Source of the DNA: a virus
Direction: 5' to 3' (one strand)
IMG/VR virus record: IMGVR_UViG_3300046007_012848
Span: 1 to 39,344 of that record
Length of the DNA: 39,344 bases
The notes beneath the pieces are model-generated. The model was not told where the DNA came from, did not search any database, and saw nothing but the letters and a program-made list of their open reading frames with translations. A program made the position numbers and the translations under genes. The stretch's first letter is position 1; the number at the start of each line of letters is the position of its first letter. Shown here in pieces: positions 1-8,686 of this stretch.

Positions 1-543
1 AAGTCCAAGATCATTGAAAATCTCCGTGGTGTCCGTTACATCCAACACGACTTTGAAGCGGAATTACCCATCGGTTCGAGATTGTTCGATGTGATCTGGT
101 GTCATGACACCTTCCAGTATGTCATTGATCCCTTGCCTACCTTGCGCCGCTGGCGCGAGATCATGGAGCCCGGGGGCATGCTTTGTCTAGTGGTACCGCA
201 GACCACGAATCTCGAATTCAACACCCAGGCTTTCGATCAGCACAGCGGCCAGTACTATCACCACACCTTGGTTAGCCTGATACACATGCTGGCCATCACC
301 GGCTGGGATTGTGCTGGTGGGTTTTTCCGCAAGTTGCCCGACGATCCATGGTTGCACGCCATGGTATATCGTAGCGATCAAGGGCCTCGAGATCCCAGGA
401 CCACCTCTTGGTACGAATTGGCAGAATCAGGATTGTTGCCAGAATCTGCTGTGCGCAGTATCATGAAATATGGATATCTCCGCCAGCGAGATCTTACCTT
501 GCCTTGGATAGACAAAAGTTTCATGGATTTCCGGAAGCATTGA
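1..543 (+). CDS. Class I SAM-dependent methyltransferase, 5' end missing
   Basis: The reading frame is open from base 1, so the true start lies outside the window; the TTG at 82 is internal. The visible part holds the second half of a Rossmann methyltransferase: an acidic motif-II-like stretch (FDVIWCHDTFQYV) followed by the typical LRRWREIMEPGGMLCLVVP strand-loop, as in Methyltransf_11/23 proteins. The glycine-rich SAM loop should be upstream. It is the first of several methyltransferases in a glycosyltransferase-rich island, so a sugar or a glycan-linked group is the likely acceptor, but that is inference. Confidence 0.75.
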   Translation, partial: KSKIIENLRGVRYIQHDFEAELPIGSRLFDVIWCHDTFQYVIDPLPTLRRWREIMEPGGMLCLVVPQTTNLEFNTQAFDQHSGQYYHHTLVSLIHMLAITGWDCAGGFFRKLPDDPWLHAMVYRSDQGPRDPRTTSWYELAESGLLPESAVRSIMKYGYLRQRDLTLPWIDKSFMDFRKH

Positions 544-575
544 CGATCATAACTATATTTGTTTCAAGGAACAAC

Positions 576-1349
576 ATGCCATTTGTACTACCACCTTTAC
601 AAGGCGATAAGCCTCTGGGTCGGCACATTATCTATGTGTCTGCTGACATGGTCTATTACCAGCGCATGGTGCTTCCGTTGATCAACAGTATATTGGGACA
701 AGTAGAATGGATCAAAGTCCATGTCCATCTCATATGCTACGAAACGCCACAAATAAAAAAACAATCGAGAGTCACTGTGAGTTACGAGATAATCGATAAA
801 AATTTTATCAACAACATCATACTCAATCCTGATCCTAAACGACTGTATCGCAATCAGCAGATATTGAAAATCGAAGACGAATACCAGATCAAAGAAAAAA
901 TATATTTCAGTTGTGCTAGATTCATGCGTATGGCAGATCTGTTTAGACACAACCAGTATGTGTTACAGGTTGATGCAGATACTGTGCTGTGTCGTCCTTT
1001 TTTGCTGAAAGACTTTGAAGCTCTTACCGGCCTGCCACGCGGTCAACGCAAGCCCAAAGATCCAGATTCCTTGTTGGCCAGTTGCATCAGTCTCGGGCTG
1101 GGAGAAGCTGGCATGAATTTCCGACAAAGATTCAAAGATGGACTGATTGAAATGTTTGAGCAAGGAGCCTTCTGGTTCATGGATCAATGGAAACTCAAAG
1201 AAATCTTTTCCACTATTGAATTTGAAACCATTGATGTGCTTTGGTGCTCCTGGGGGGAAAAACGGAACATGATTTTCTTCACCGGCAAGGGCGATCTAAA
1301 GAATCAGAAAGAATTTGTTGACAGGGTGGAGCAATGGAGAAACCCATAG
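576..1349 (+). CDS. GT-A-like glycosyltransferase
   Basis: A 257-residue protein. The ATG at 576 is chosen over upstream in-frame starts because it follows an AAGGA box (566-570) and lies outside the preceding gene. It carries a DxD metal/nucleotide-sugar motif (VDADTVLCRPF, Asp133 and Asp135) preceded by a hydrophobic strand, as in GT-A retaining or inverting transferases. The family is not identified more closely. It overlaps the next gene by 16 nt, so the two are probably translated together. Substrate unknown. Confidence 0.65.
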   Translation: MPFVLPPLQGDKPLGRHIIYVSADMVYYQRMVLPLINSILGQVEWIKVHVHLICYETPQIKKQSRVTVSYEIIDKNFINNIILNPDPKRLYRNQQILKIEDEYQIKEKIYFSCARFMRMADLFRHNQYVLQVDADTVLCRPFLLKDFEALTGLPRGQRKPKDPDSLLASCISLGLGEAGMNFRQRFKDGLIEMFEQGAFWFMDQWKLKEIFSTIEFETIDVLWCSWGEKRNMIFFTGKGDLKNQKEFVDRVEQWRNP

Positions 1350-1915
1350 GATATGTCATAAAGCTCTCTGGCTTTGCGGACAGTGTTGCTTGGAGTCAGC
1401 ATGCTTATGATACAGCGCGATCTCATGGTTGGCACACTGAATTTTTTGAAGGCACCGATGGGCGCCAACAGACCTTGGCTGATTTTGGAATCAAGATATA
1501 TCCCGACCATAAAAAATGTGTGAAGTACATGCAACGGCCGGGCACACAGGGATGTTTTTTGAGCCACTGGCGGTTATGGAGTCTCTGCAGAGATCAAGAT
1601 CGACCTATCATGGTATTCGAGCACGACGTTGAATTCCTGTGTGAGCCCCCGACACAATATGATTTCCAGCATGTGTTGAAATTGGAAGGATTCAGGCCCA
1701 GCAAACCCATACCTGCTGGACAGTGGTGGGAAGGCGCCAGGGCCTATGTGATCACACCACTGGGTGCAGACAGGATCCTAAACTGGGTGCAGGCCAACGG
1801 AGCCATGCCAGCCGACTGGATGTTGTGTGATGGCATAGTGGACGTGAAGTTTGATCTTGACCGGAGAGTCCAAGTCCGGCAGAACCAATTCAGTTTTACG
1901 AGAGATCTCCAATGA
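1334..1915 (+). CDS. GT25-family glycosyltransferase
   Basis: A 193-residue protein with glycosyltransferase family 25 (LPS/procollagen galactosyltransferase type) signatures: GCFLSHWRLW at about 73-82, the acidic FEHDVEF at 95-101, and GARAYVITPLGADRIL further on. Family 25 enzymes transfer hexoses, often galactose, to LPS core sugars. The length is a little short for bacterial members (about 200-250). Start ATG lies 16 nt inside the previous gene and the stop overlaps the next start as ATGA. A second GT25-like gene occurs at 5712-6371. Confidence 0.8.
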   Translation: MEKPIGYVIKLSGFADSVAWSQHAYDTARSHGWHTEFFEGTDGRQQTLADFGIKIYPDHKKCVKYMQRPGTQGCFLSHWRLWSLCRDQDRPIMVFEHDVEFLCEPPTQYDFQHVLKLEGFRPSKPIPAGQWWEGARAYVITPLGADRILNWVQANGAMPADWMLCDGIVDVKFDLDRRVQVRQNQFSFTRDLQ

Positions 1916-2712
1916 CCCGCCGGATGGTATACCAGGTGTATGTGGGCCAGCCCAGTGCATTGTATGATCGATGTGTGGCCAGTGTAGCTGAATACTGCCG
2001 CCGCCACGGGATACAACACATAGTACAGCGCGAACCCATATTGAAAATACGACCAGACATGGATCGAACTCAGCGCAGCCGAGAAGCAGTGGAGCGCCTG
2101 GGCTACTTGCCCATATTTGAAAAAGAGAACGCATTCGCATACATTGATCAGTTTGATCAGATAGCCGTAATTGACAGCGATATCCTAATACGCAGCACAG
2201 CACCAGATATTTTTGACTGCGTACCCCCGGACCAAGCCTTTGGGGCAGTGACCGAGCGGGATCTACCTTGCACGGACAAACACCGATCCAAGATAACCAG
2301 GTACAGTCGAGCCGCATTCGGCCAGTTGTCTGATGTAGATTGGCTGTGGAATTCTGTTGGAGCGGAATTTTACAACATGGGCATGATGGTCATCAACTCG
2401 GCGACATTTGCTCCTTATCTCAACGGACAGACACCCAAAGAATTCCTGGCCAGGCCTGAATTCCAGGATTTCATAGATGGCATGGGATATTTCCGTTGGA
2501 GCACCGACCAGATGTTGTTAAATTGGTGGGTCAAGAAAACCGGAATGCCTCGTCTGAATCTAGATTGGAAATGGAACACATTGTACAAAGCTGTACCAGA
2601 CGATTGCTTGGCCCAGTCACATTTCATACATTTCTTTCTCAAAGATCTGCTGCCGGCTCGAGGTGAGAATGTAGCGCAACTCATGCAAATCATCGGCGAA
2701 TCCACGGGCTAA
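1912..2712 (+). CDS. GT8-like glycosyltransferase
   Basis: A 266-residue protein. Visible motifs are IAVIDSDILI (DxD at Asp88/Asp90), FYNMGMMVINS, STDQMLLNWW and DWKWN, a series typical of GT8-like GT-A enzymes that also occurs in phage glycan clusters. The start overlaps the preceding stop (ATGA). The stop TAA is part of a late-promoter-like octamer (2708-2715), so transcription may be renewed for the next gene. Sugar donor and acceptor cannot be told from the sequence. Confidence 0.7.
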   Translation: MTRRMVYQVYVGQPSALYDRCVASVAEYCRRHGIQHIVQREPILKIRPDMDRTQRSREAVERLGYLPIFEKENAFAYIDQFDQIAVIDSDILIRSTAPDIFDCVPPDQAFGAVTERDLPCTDKHRSKITRYSRAAFGQLSDVDWLWNSVGAEFYNMGMMVINSATFAPYLNGQTPKEFLARPEFQDFIDGMGYFRWSTDQMLLNWWVKKTGMPRLNLDWKWNTLYKAVPDDCLAQSHFIHFFLKDLLPARGENVAQLMQIIGESTG

Positions 2713-2715
2713 ATA
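2708..2715 (+). promoter_or_regulatory. Late-promoter-like octamer GCTAAATA
   Basis: This matches the T4 late consensus TATAAATA from position 3 on and lies 27 nt before the ATG at 2742, with an AAGGA box between. It overlaps the stop codon TAA of the preceding gene, so part of the match could be chance. Confidence 0.4.
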
Positions 2716-2741
2716 TACCTACATAACGAACAAGGAAACAC

Positions 2742-3317
2742 ATGGGCGGCAACGACAAATACATGAAAAAATATTATCCTGATGCCTTGCCTACCAAGGT
2801 ACAGGGCAAGGTCATAACTGAAATGAGAGAAGTAGCAGCGGCCACTCCACCGGGCTGTTTCATGGAAGTGGGTGTGTATCAAGGAGGCACTGCCTGTCAT
2901 CTTTGTGAAGTGGCCAAGAAACAAAATCGTCAGGTATTCCTGTACGATACATTCGAAGGTATTCCATTCAAAGATGAGATAGATCATCACAAAGTGGGTG
3001 ACTTCAGTGATACCGATTACGAAACAGTGCGATCTCAACTACCTTATGCCACAGTGGTCAAGGGTATATTTCCTGACAGCGCTGTACCCATGCCCGCCAT
3101 AGCGTTTGCACACATTGATTGTGACCAATATCGAGCTATTAAAAACAGTGTGGCCCATATACTGCCTATGATGGTGCCAGGCGGCGTGATTTGGTTCGAT
3201 GATGTGGTTGATTGGATTCCTGGCACCATGCAGGCCATCAAAGAAATGTTTGGCGACCAGTACATAGTAAGTGCCACCAAAAAAGTCTATGTAAAAATTC
3301 CCTTGACTTCCACATGA
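2742..3317 (+). CDS. TylF/macrocin O-methyltransferase-like protein
   Basis: A 191-residue protein with the SAM-binding stretch CFMEVGVYQGGTA (about 39-51), LYDTFEG after beta-2, and AHIDCDQYRAIKNSV followed by MVPGGVIWFDD. This is the standard pattern of the TylF (Methyltransf_TylF) family, metal-dependent enzymes that O-methylate sugars. TylF enzymes methylate deoxysugars of macrolides, and homologues are frequent in polysaccharide loci. An AAGGA box precedes the ATG. The stop overlaps the start of the next methyltransferase (ATGA). Confidence 0.8.
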   Translation: MGGNDKYMKKYYPDALPTKVQGKVITEMREVAAATPPGCFMEVGVYQGGTACHLCEVAKKQNRQVFLYDTFEGIPFKDEIDHHKVGDFSDTDYETVRSQLPYATVVKGIFPDSAVPMPAIAFAHIDCDQYRAIKNSVAHILPMMVPGGVIWFDDVVDWIPGTMQAIKEMFGDQYIVSATKKVYVKIPLTST

Positions 3318-3889
3318 AAATCTACCAGTACAAGAATCACGAGGAGTATGTAGCGGCCCAGGTCGAGGCCAATGTACGCAAAATCAAGAATGTCTGGGTA
3401 GATCGTCACACGATCAAAACCATCTCTGCCAGACATGACCATGCGCACCGTATACTTTGCCATGGCACCAGGAATGCCGCGGAACAACGATATTTCCAAG
3501 AGTTTTTTCCTGCGGCCTGGATCATGGGAACTGAGATCAGTCCCACCGCTGATCAGTTTCCCATGACTGTGCAATGGGATTTCCATGAAGTAAATCTGGA
3601 TTGGACCGGTACCATGGACATCGTTTACAGCAATGCTATAGATCATTCCTACGATCCTGTGCTGGCACTGAGAACATGGGCAGATCAATTGGCCCCCGGC
3701 GGTACCTTGTATGTAGAACATGCTTATGCGCCAGAAGACAATTATGCCCGAGCTTCTGATCCATTGGAGATACATGACCCGGAACTGAGAGAAATATTTG
3801 GGCAGTTGGGTCTTGTCCTGTCGACCACTTTTGACACCACAGGTATCAAAGGTCGTTGTCCTTGCAGGGTATATGTTTTGAATCGCTAA
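3314..3889 (+). CDS. SAM-dependent methyltransferase-like protein
   Basis: A 191-residue protein. The ATG at 3314 overlaps the previous stop as ATGA, which decides the start. Motifs: RILCHGTRNAAEQRYF (a degenerate glycine loop), TMDIVYSNAIDHSYDP and LRTWADQLAPGGTLYVEH, the last being the usual post-catalytic strand of class I methyltransferases. The glycine loop is poor (HGTRN in place of GxGxG), so SAM binding is likely but not certain. It sits in a run of three methyltransferase-like genes. Confidence 0.65.
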   Translation: MKIYQYKNHEEYVAAQVEANVRKIKNVWVDRHTIKTISARHDHAHRILCHGTRNAAEQRYFQEFFPAAWIMGTEISPTADQFPMTVQWDFHEVNLDWTGTMDIVYSNAIDHSYDPVLALRTWADQLAPGGTLYVEHAYAPEDNYARASDPLEIHDPELREIFGQLGLVLSTTFDTTGIKGRCPCRVYVLNR

Positions 3890-3890
3890 T

Positions 3891-4451
3891 ATGATACACC
3901 CAGATTTTTCTCAATGCCGTAGCCTACAAGAACTGTATGATCAGGCCTGTGTGCAGTTCACTGCACAATACGGTGAGCATTTCGTGCTATACTGGCACGA
4001 GATCAAACGATTGGCCCAATACTGCGACAGTTACAAGGAGCTGGGTGCTTTCCAGGGAGTCAGTGCGGCTGCAGCAATGTTGGGAAATCCCAACATGAAG
4101 TTTGTTGAGTTGATAGATGTGACTTTTGAAAGACTTGTACCACACCAGCATGTGTTCAAAGATTTCTCTGGTGCGCTCAATCTCAATCAAACCTCCAGCG
4201 TTGATCCCAACATGGTCTTCACTGATGTGGATATGATGCTGGTAGATAGTTTGCATGATGCCAAGCATGTGATTCAAGAACTACGGCTACATGCTCCTCA
4301 TGTGAGAAAATACATAGTGTTTCATGATGCCAAATATCCTCCGATCAAAGATGTCATAGACCGGTTCGTGATCAAAAATACACAATGGAAATATCTGATC
4401 TATGACGACCGCAGTTTTGGATATGCTGTGATAGAAAGAACACAGTCATGA
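3891..4451 (+). CDS. Methyltransferase-like protein, CmcI/Methyltransf_24 type
   Basis: A 186-residue protein. The core is recognised by YKELGAFQGVSAAAAML (SAM-loop equivalent), FVELIDVTFERL, and DVDMMLVDSLHDAKHVIQEL followed by VRKYIVFHDA. The DSLHD...VIQEL...IVFHD pattern is characteristic of cephalosporin-hydroxylase/Methyltransf_24 type Rossmann proteins common in glycan clusters. The stop overlaps the next start (ATGA). Function within the island is unknown. Confidence 0.6.
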   Translation: MIHPDFSQCRSLQELYDQACVQFTAQYGEHFVLYWHEIKRLAQYCDSYKELGAFQGVSAAAAMLGNPNMKFVELIDVTFERLVPHQHVFKDFSGALNLNQTSSVDPNMVFTDVDMMLVDSLHDAKHVIQELRLHAPHVRKYIVFHDAKYPPIKDVIDRFVIKNTQWKYLIYDDRSFGYAVIERTQS

Positions 4452-5221
4452 AACACGTGGTTCAAAGATACTGGAGCACCAGGATTCCAGATCTCATGTA
4501 CAGTTGTCCCGGATTCGGCGACATCGTCCATAGTTGTCTGCTGACCTATCTGTATGGACAAGCCCATGGCGAACCTGCTACATTACACATAGCCAGTCAT
4601 CAAAACAATCGAGACAAACCACAGATCTGGGCCGAAGTCCTGGAGCTATTTCCCAACGGTTCTGTGTCGGTGGAGTGTCATAACACTCGCGATAGATCAT
4701 ATACCGACAGAGATTTCCTGGATCTAGTGCAACAGAAATATCCGGATGCTGTGTTGCATTACTACGAAAAATATCCTGGTAGGTTGCAGAAAGTGCTCCA
4801 GCCCAGTTTTTTCGTAGATGCATACATGGCCAACTATGCTCGACTACCAGGCCGGGCCATACCAGAGCCCTTGGATCTTCCTGAACGATTTGCCACTTGC
4901 CAGGTAGATGCTTCTAGCAAAAAAAGACATTTGCAGCCAGATCAGTTGCGCCGCATCACGGAAAAGTTCCAAGCACTGGGTTGCGAAATCGTCACAGTGG
5001 GTGGGCAGGCACGAGATCCTAGATTGCGCCGAGCTACCTATGCCGGGTATGCCATGAGCCGCGCTCAGTATCACATCGGAGTAGACAGCGGTTACATGCA
5101 CATGGCCCAGATGTATTATGAACCCAAGAACATTTACCTTTATACCAATCGGCCAGAAACAGACTGGGAACATCATTTGAAAATGGCCAGAGATCACGGG
5201 TGCCACATCAATGACTATTGA
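4448..5221 (+). CDS. GT-B (GT9/heptosyltransferase-like) protein
   Basis: A 257-residue protein. The N-terminal SCPGFGDIVHSCL (GFGD at 22-25) resembles the G-x-GD acceptor loop of heptosyltransferases, and the C-terminal HIGVDSGYMHMAQMYYEPKN resembles the donor-site GxDSGxxH loop of GT9 enzymes. It is shorter than classical heptosyltransferases (about 320-350 residues), which suggests a reduced N-terminal domain. Together with the HldE-like cytidylyltransferase domain at 6406 it hints at heptose-type or other activated sugars, but the substrate is not proven. It overlaps the next gene by 11 nt. Confidence 0.6.
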   Translation: MKHVVQRYWSTRIPDLMYSCPGFGDIVHSCLLTYLYGQAHGEPATLHIASHQNNRDKPQIWAEVLELFPNGSVSVECHNTRDRSYTDRDFLDLVQQKYPDAVLHYYEKYPGRLQKVLQPSFFVDAYMANYARLPGRAIPEPLDLPERFATCQVDASSKKRHLQPDQLRRITEKFQALGCEIVTVGGQARDPRLRRATYAGYAMSRAQYHIGVDSGYMHMAQMYYEPKNIYLYTNRPETDWEHHLKMARDHGCHINDY

Positions 5222-5708
5222 AACCATACAACACCAAGGTCAGGAATACCCTCGATTCCAAAGCGAAGGTTTTGCTGCACAGTTCGCTTGGCCATTCGCC
5301 CAGCGTCTGTGCCGTGGCCGGGGGCTTGACATAGGATGCAATCGCCCTGAATGGGCCTTGCCCAGGGCCATCATGATCGATCCCAACATCGATGTCAATA
5401 CCGATGCCTATGATCTCCCCAATGATGTGTTTGATTATATCTTCAGCAGTCATTGCCTGGAGCATTTGCCAGATTGGGTACGGGCCTTGGATCACTGGGG
5501 TACCAGACTGAAAAAAGGCGGTGTGCTGTTCCTTTATCTTCCTCACTACAGCCAGACCTACTGGCGGCCATGGAACAATCGCAAACATGTCAGCGTGCTA
5601 GAACCTCAACATCTGGAAGATTATCTGGTGTCAAGAGGTTATAACAAGATATTCGTCACGCCCGGGCATGATCTCAATCACTCATTCTACGCTGTAGCAG
5701 AAAAATAG
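5211..5708 (+). CDS. Class I SAM-dependent methyltransferase (Methyltransf_11 type)
   Basis: A 165-residue protein with a short SAM loop GRGLDIGCNRPEW, the acidic stretch VFDYIFSSHCLEHLPDW, and LKKGGVLFLYLPHY. These are textbook motifs I, II and post-II of Methyltransf_11 enzymes. At 165 residues it is near the minimum for the fold. The acceptor is unknown. Confidence 0.75.
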   Translation: MTIETIQHQGQEYPRFQSEGFAAQFAWPFAQRLCRGRGLDIGCNRPEWALPRAIMIDPNIDVNTDAYDLPNDVFDYIFSSHCLEHLPDWVRALDHWGTRLKKGGVLFLYLPHYSQTYWRPWNNRKHVSVLEPQHLEDYLVSRGYNKIFVTPGHDLNHSFYAVAEK

Positions 5709-5711
5709 ATC

Positions 5712-6371
5712 ATGCGGGCTTTCGTGATCACCCTGGTCCACGATGCTGTCAGCCAAGCGGCCGCTGATCGTTGTATAGAGTCTATCCGTGAAACCCAAAG
5801 CAAATTAACACCAGAGATCTGGCCAGCGATCACCCCAGACACCTTGTTTGATTGTGAGTGGCGCTGGCCCACCACGAAAAAGCAGATCTGTTGTCGGACT
5901 GGGTTGGAACTCCGAGCTTATAAAAACGCAGATGTGAGGAAGAGAATAGCCTGCGCCCAGAGCCATTATCGATTGTGGGAAAAATGTGTGGAATTGGACG
6001 AACCCATCTGCATCTTGGAACATGATGCTGTGTTTTTTCGACGATTTGAGTTGGAACACTGGCAAGCCGGTGCCCTGTCCATCAACAATCCTCGTGGAGC
6101 CACATTCAATGCAGACCGGTATCATGATCAATTGATTGATGGAGAAAATGAAGTACCTTGGGTCGCTGATGTTTTGATACCTCAAGGCCTGCCTGGCCAT
6201 AGTGCCTATGTCATACAGCCTTGGGCAGCACAGCAGGTCATTGAAGCACAGGATCAAGTGGGATGGTGGCCCAATGACGCCATCATGTGCCGCCAACTTT
6301 TTCCTTGGTTGAGGGCGTACCGCCCCTATTTCACAGCACTACAACCTATCAAATCCACTACAAAGAATTGA
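5712..6371 (+). CDS. GT25-like glycosyltransferase, second copy
   Basis: A 219-residue protein with the same three signatures as the gene at 1334: MRAFVITLVHD at the N-terminus, ACAQSHYRLWEKC followed by PICILEHDAVFF, and GHSAYVIQPWAAQQVIE. It is therefore a divergent GT25-like paralogue. The middle (about residues 115-165) differs and may set acceptor choice. The stop is followed by a 34-nt gap containing the best late-promoter match in the window. Confidence 0.7.
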   Translation: MRAFVITLVHDAVSQAAADRCIESIRETQSKLTPEIWPAITPDTLFDCEWRWPTTKKQICCRTGLELRAYKNADVRKRIACAQSHYRLWEKCVELDEPICILEHDAVFFRRFELEHWQAGALSINNPRGATFNADRYHDQLIDGENEVPWVADVLIPQGLPGHSAYVIQPWAAQQVIEAQDQVGWWPNDAIMCRQLFPWLRAYRPYFTALQPIKSTTKN

Positions 6372-6392
6372 AATTTACAGTCATTAACTACC

Positions 6393-6400
6393 TATAAATA
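6393..6400 (+). promoter_or_regulatory. T4-type late promoter, exact TATAAATA
   Basis: Exact match to the T4 late -10 element. In T4 the octamer spans -13 to -6, which puts the start of transcription at base 6406, the A of the ATG of the next gene. The transcript would then be leaderless. Confidence 0.6.
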
Positions 6401-6405
6401 TCTTC

Positions 6406-7173
6406 ATGAAAACCATAGTTCTTGTTACCGGTGGATTTGATCCTATACATTCTGGACACATCAGTTATTTCAAAGCAGCCCGACAGTTAGGCGACATGCT
6501 GATCGTTGGACTGAATTCCGATGAGTGGCTGATCCGTAAAAAAGGTCGGGCTTTTATGCCCTGGAATGAGCGCCTGTGCATAGTCAATAATTTGTCGATG
6601 GTAGACGAAGTCTATACCTTCGATGATGAGGACGGTTCCGCCCGACAGTTTATACGGCAGGTAAGGGCACACTATCCTGATGCACGATTGATATTCGCCA
6701 ATGGTGGAGATCGCACACAAGAAAACATACCCGAGATGGATGTTGAAGATGCCAATCTAGAATTTCTATTCGGCGTGGGCGGGTCCAACAAAGCTAATTC
6801 TAGCTCGTGGATCCTGGAAGAATGGAAAGCACCTAAGACCCGCAGACCTTGGGGTTATTATCGCGTGCTGCACGAAGCACCCGGCGTCAAGGTCAAAGAA
6901 CTCACAGTGGATCCGGGAGCAGCACTCAGCATGCAACGGCACCAGCAACGAGCAGAATTCTGGTTAGTGGTCTCAGGGGAAGCCACAGTATACACCTTGG
7001 ATCGCAGCACCGATATGGAGCTTAGAGGTCGATATCAACGTCATCAGTACCTACACATCGGTATGCACGATTGGCATCAGTTAGTGAATGAGGAGCCCAA
7101 CCCTCTCAAGATAGTGGAAATACAGTACGGCGATCGCTGCGAAGAAGAAGATATCGAAAGGCAAAAGATTTGA
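6406..7173 (+). CDS. Cytidylyltransferase fused to a mannose-6-phosphate-isomerase-like cupin
   Basis: A 255-residue two-domain protein. Residues 1-140 form a cytidylyltransferase-like domain (HldE/RfaE C-terminal or TagD type): VTGGFDPIHSGHISYF with the HxGH motif at 15-18, and an ISSS-like NSSSW at 131-135. Residues 145-250 are a type II mannose-6-phosphate isomerase cupin: RRPWGYYRVL, VKVKELTVDPGAALSMQRH, RAEFWLVVSGEATVY. The first domain would activate a sugar phosphate or polyol phosphate with a nucleotide; the second may isomerise or bind a sugar phosphate. It probably supplies an activated sugar to the neighbouring transferases. The stop overlaps the next start as TTGA. Confidence 0.8.
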   Translation: MKTIVLVTGGFDPIHSGHISYFKAARQLGDMLIVGLNSDEWLIRKKGRAFMPWNERLCIVNNLSMVDEVYTFDDEDGSARQFIRQVRAHYPDARLIFANGGDRTQENIPEMDVEDANLEFLFGVGGSNKANSSSWILEEWKAPKTRRPWGYYRVLHEAPGVKVKELTVDPGAALSMQRHQQRAEFWLVVSGEATVYTLDRSTDMELRGRYQRHQYLHIGMHDWHQLVNEEPNPLKIVEIQYGDRCEEEDIERQKI

Positions 7174-7853
7174 AGCCTATCCCTGTGTTTGTTGGATACG
7201 ACCCAAGAGAGGCTGTGGCCTATCATGTATGTGCCAATTCTATTATAAGAACAGCATCCTCACCGGTGGCCATCATACCCATAGCTTTGAACCTTTTCCA
7301 GGACTATCAAGAAACGCACACCGATGGTAGCAATCAATTTATCTACAGTCGTTTCTTGGTACCATATCTCATGAATTTCCACGGTCGTGCTATCTTCATC
7401 GATGGTGACATGATCGTGCGCAGTGACATTGTAGAATTGTATGAGAGCCTGGAGATAGGCATGGATGTGGCAGTGGTCAAGCATGACTATCAGACTAGGA
7501 TGACTGAAAAATACCTGGGCAGCAAAAACGAAAACTACCCTAGAAAGAACTGGTCATCAGTGATCGTATGGGACTGTCAGACCTATCCCAACAAGCAACT
7601 CACGCCAGAATTCGTTCAAAAACAACCCGGCAGTTTCCTGCACAGGTTCTCGTGGATCGATGACGATCGCATCCAGTCCTTGGACCCTGTGTGGAACTGG
7701 TTACCGGATGAATTTGGACCAAATCCAGATGCCAAACTCTTGCATTACACTTTGGGCACCCCTTGTTTCCATGAATTCGCTGACACACCCCAGGCTGAAG
7801 AATGGCATCGTGAACGCATGCTCACAGATTATTGTTTGCAGAAATCTCAATGA
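7170..7853 (+). CDS. GT8-like glycosyltransferase
   Basis: A 227-residue protein starting at a TTG that overlaps the previous TGA (TTGA). Motifs are VFVGYDPREAVAYHVCANSI at the N-terminus, AIFIDGDMIV (DxD at 78-80), SSVIVWDC, and HYTLGTPCFHEF near the end. This set marks a GT-A transferase close to GT8, of a type common in alphaproteobacteria and in marine phages. The stop overlaps the next start as ATGA. Confidence 0.7.
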   Translation: MKPIPVFVGYDPREAVAYHVCANSIIRTASSPVAIIPIALNLFQDYQETHTDGSNQFIYSRFLVPYLMNFHGRAIFIDGDMIVRSDIVELYESLEIGMDVAVVKHDYQTRMTEKYLGSKNENYPRKNWSSVIVWDCQTYPNKQLTPEFVQKQPGSFLHRFSWIDDDRIQSLDPVWNWLPDEFGPNPDAKLLHYTLGTPCFHEFADTPQAEEWHRERMLTDYCLQKSQ

Positions 7854-8686
7854 AACCGGAAGTGATAATTGATCCTTGCCGGTATCCCACACAAGTGCTG
7901 TGTTTGGATCGCAAGATGGAAGAGCATCCGCGCAAACATCGTCAAGCCATATTCGCGGACACATTTGCCCGAGGGTGTGATGGTATGGTCATGAGTTCGC
8001 AGGCTGCCTGGCACCTGCCCCAATCACATCCTTGGTGCATCAGAGGTATGAAGCTAGGAAGATCTGTGCAGCACTGTTGGGAAACAGGACGCACTTTTTA
8101 TTACATCGACAATGGATATTTCGGAAACTCTGTGAAGAAAATCTGGTTTCGTATCATCAAGAACCATGTGCATGACATCCGACCAATCATAGCCAGAGAT
8201 AGGTCCAGGCTAGACCGATGTGTGGGCGTAAAAATGAAACCTTTCTATCCTGGACGCAAAATACTGATAGCTCCGCCCAGTGAAAAAAGTCTCACCCTGT
8301 GGGACATGCATCCTGAAACATGGGTGGCCCAGGTCCGAGACCAGTTAAAGACCTTGACCGATCGACCTATTGAAATCAGGCTCAAGAGACCCAGACAAGA
8401 ACGCATGAAGGTAGATACCATAGAAGAAGCCCTGGCCGATGACGTGCATTGTCTCATTACCTACAACAGCGTGGCTGCATGTGAAGCAGTGATGCTGGGC
8501 AAGCCTGCCATCTGTCTAGGGCCCAATGCAGCTTCGGTAGTTTGTAGCCAAGATCTCGCAGCAGTAGAAAATCCCAAGATACCCAGTGATGACGAACGAG
8601 AAGCCTGGATGCGGCACCTCAGTTACAGCCAATTTACCTTCCAGGAAATGGCAGATGGTACAGCCTGGCGTGTATTGAATCGATGA
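7850..8686 (+). CDS. GT-B-like surface-polysaccharide family protein, copy A of five
   Basis: A 278-residue protein; the ATG at 7850 overlaps the previous TGA. The C-terminal half has the layout of a GT-B donor domain (capsule export/CDP-glycerol transferase-like): YYIDNGYFGN, RKILIAPPS, TDRPIEIRLKR, then YNSVAACEAVMLGKPAICLG, which resembles the nucleotide-sugar loop of KpsS/KpsC-type enzymes. The C-terminus ends in HLSYSQFTFQEM and a short tail shared by all five copies in this island (A 7850, B 8683, C 9430, D 10322, E 12855). The family is not one I can name, and the substrate is unknown. Confidence 0.6.
   Translation: MKPEVIIDPCRYPTQVLCLDRKMEEHPRKHRQAIFADTFARGCDGMVMSSQAAWHLPQSHPWCIRGMKLGRSVQHCWETGRTFYYIDNGYFGNSVKKIWFRIIKNHVHDIRPIIARDRSRLDRCVGVKMKPFYPGRKILIAPPSEKSLTLWDMHPETWVAQVRDQLKTLTDRPIEIRLKRPRQERMKVDTIEEALADDVHCLITYNSVAACEAVMLGKPAICLGPNAASVVCSQDLAAVENPKIPSDDEREAWMRHLSYSQFTFQEMADGTAWRVLNR

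Noticed and set aside
1778-2317. A 179-residue minus-strand open frame opposite the GT25 and GT8-like genes
   Set aside because: Cys- and Trp-rich translation without domain or start signal, antisense to two recognised glycosyltransferases.
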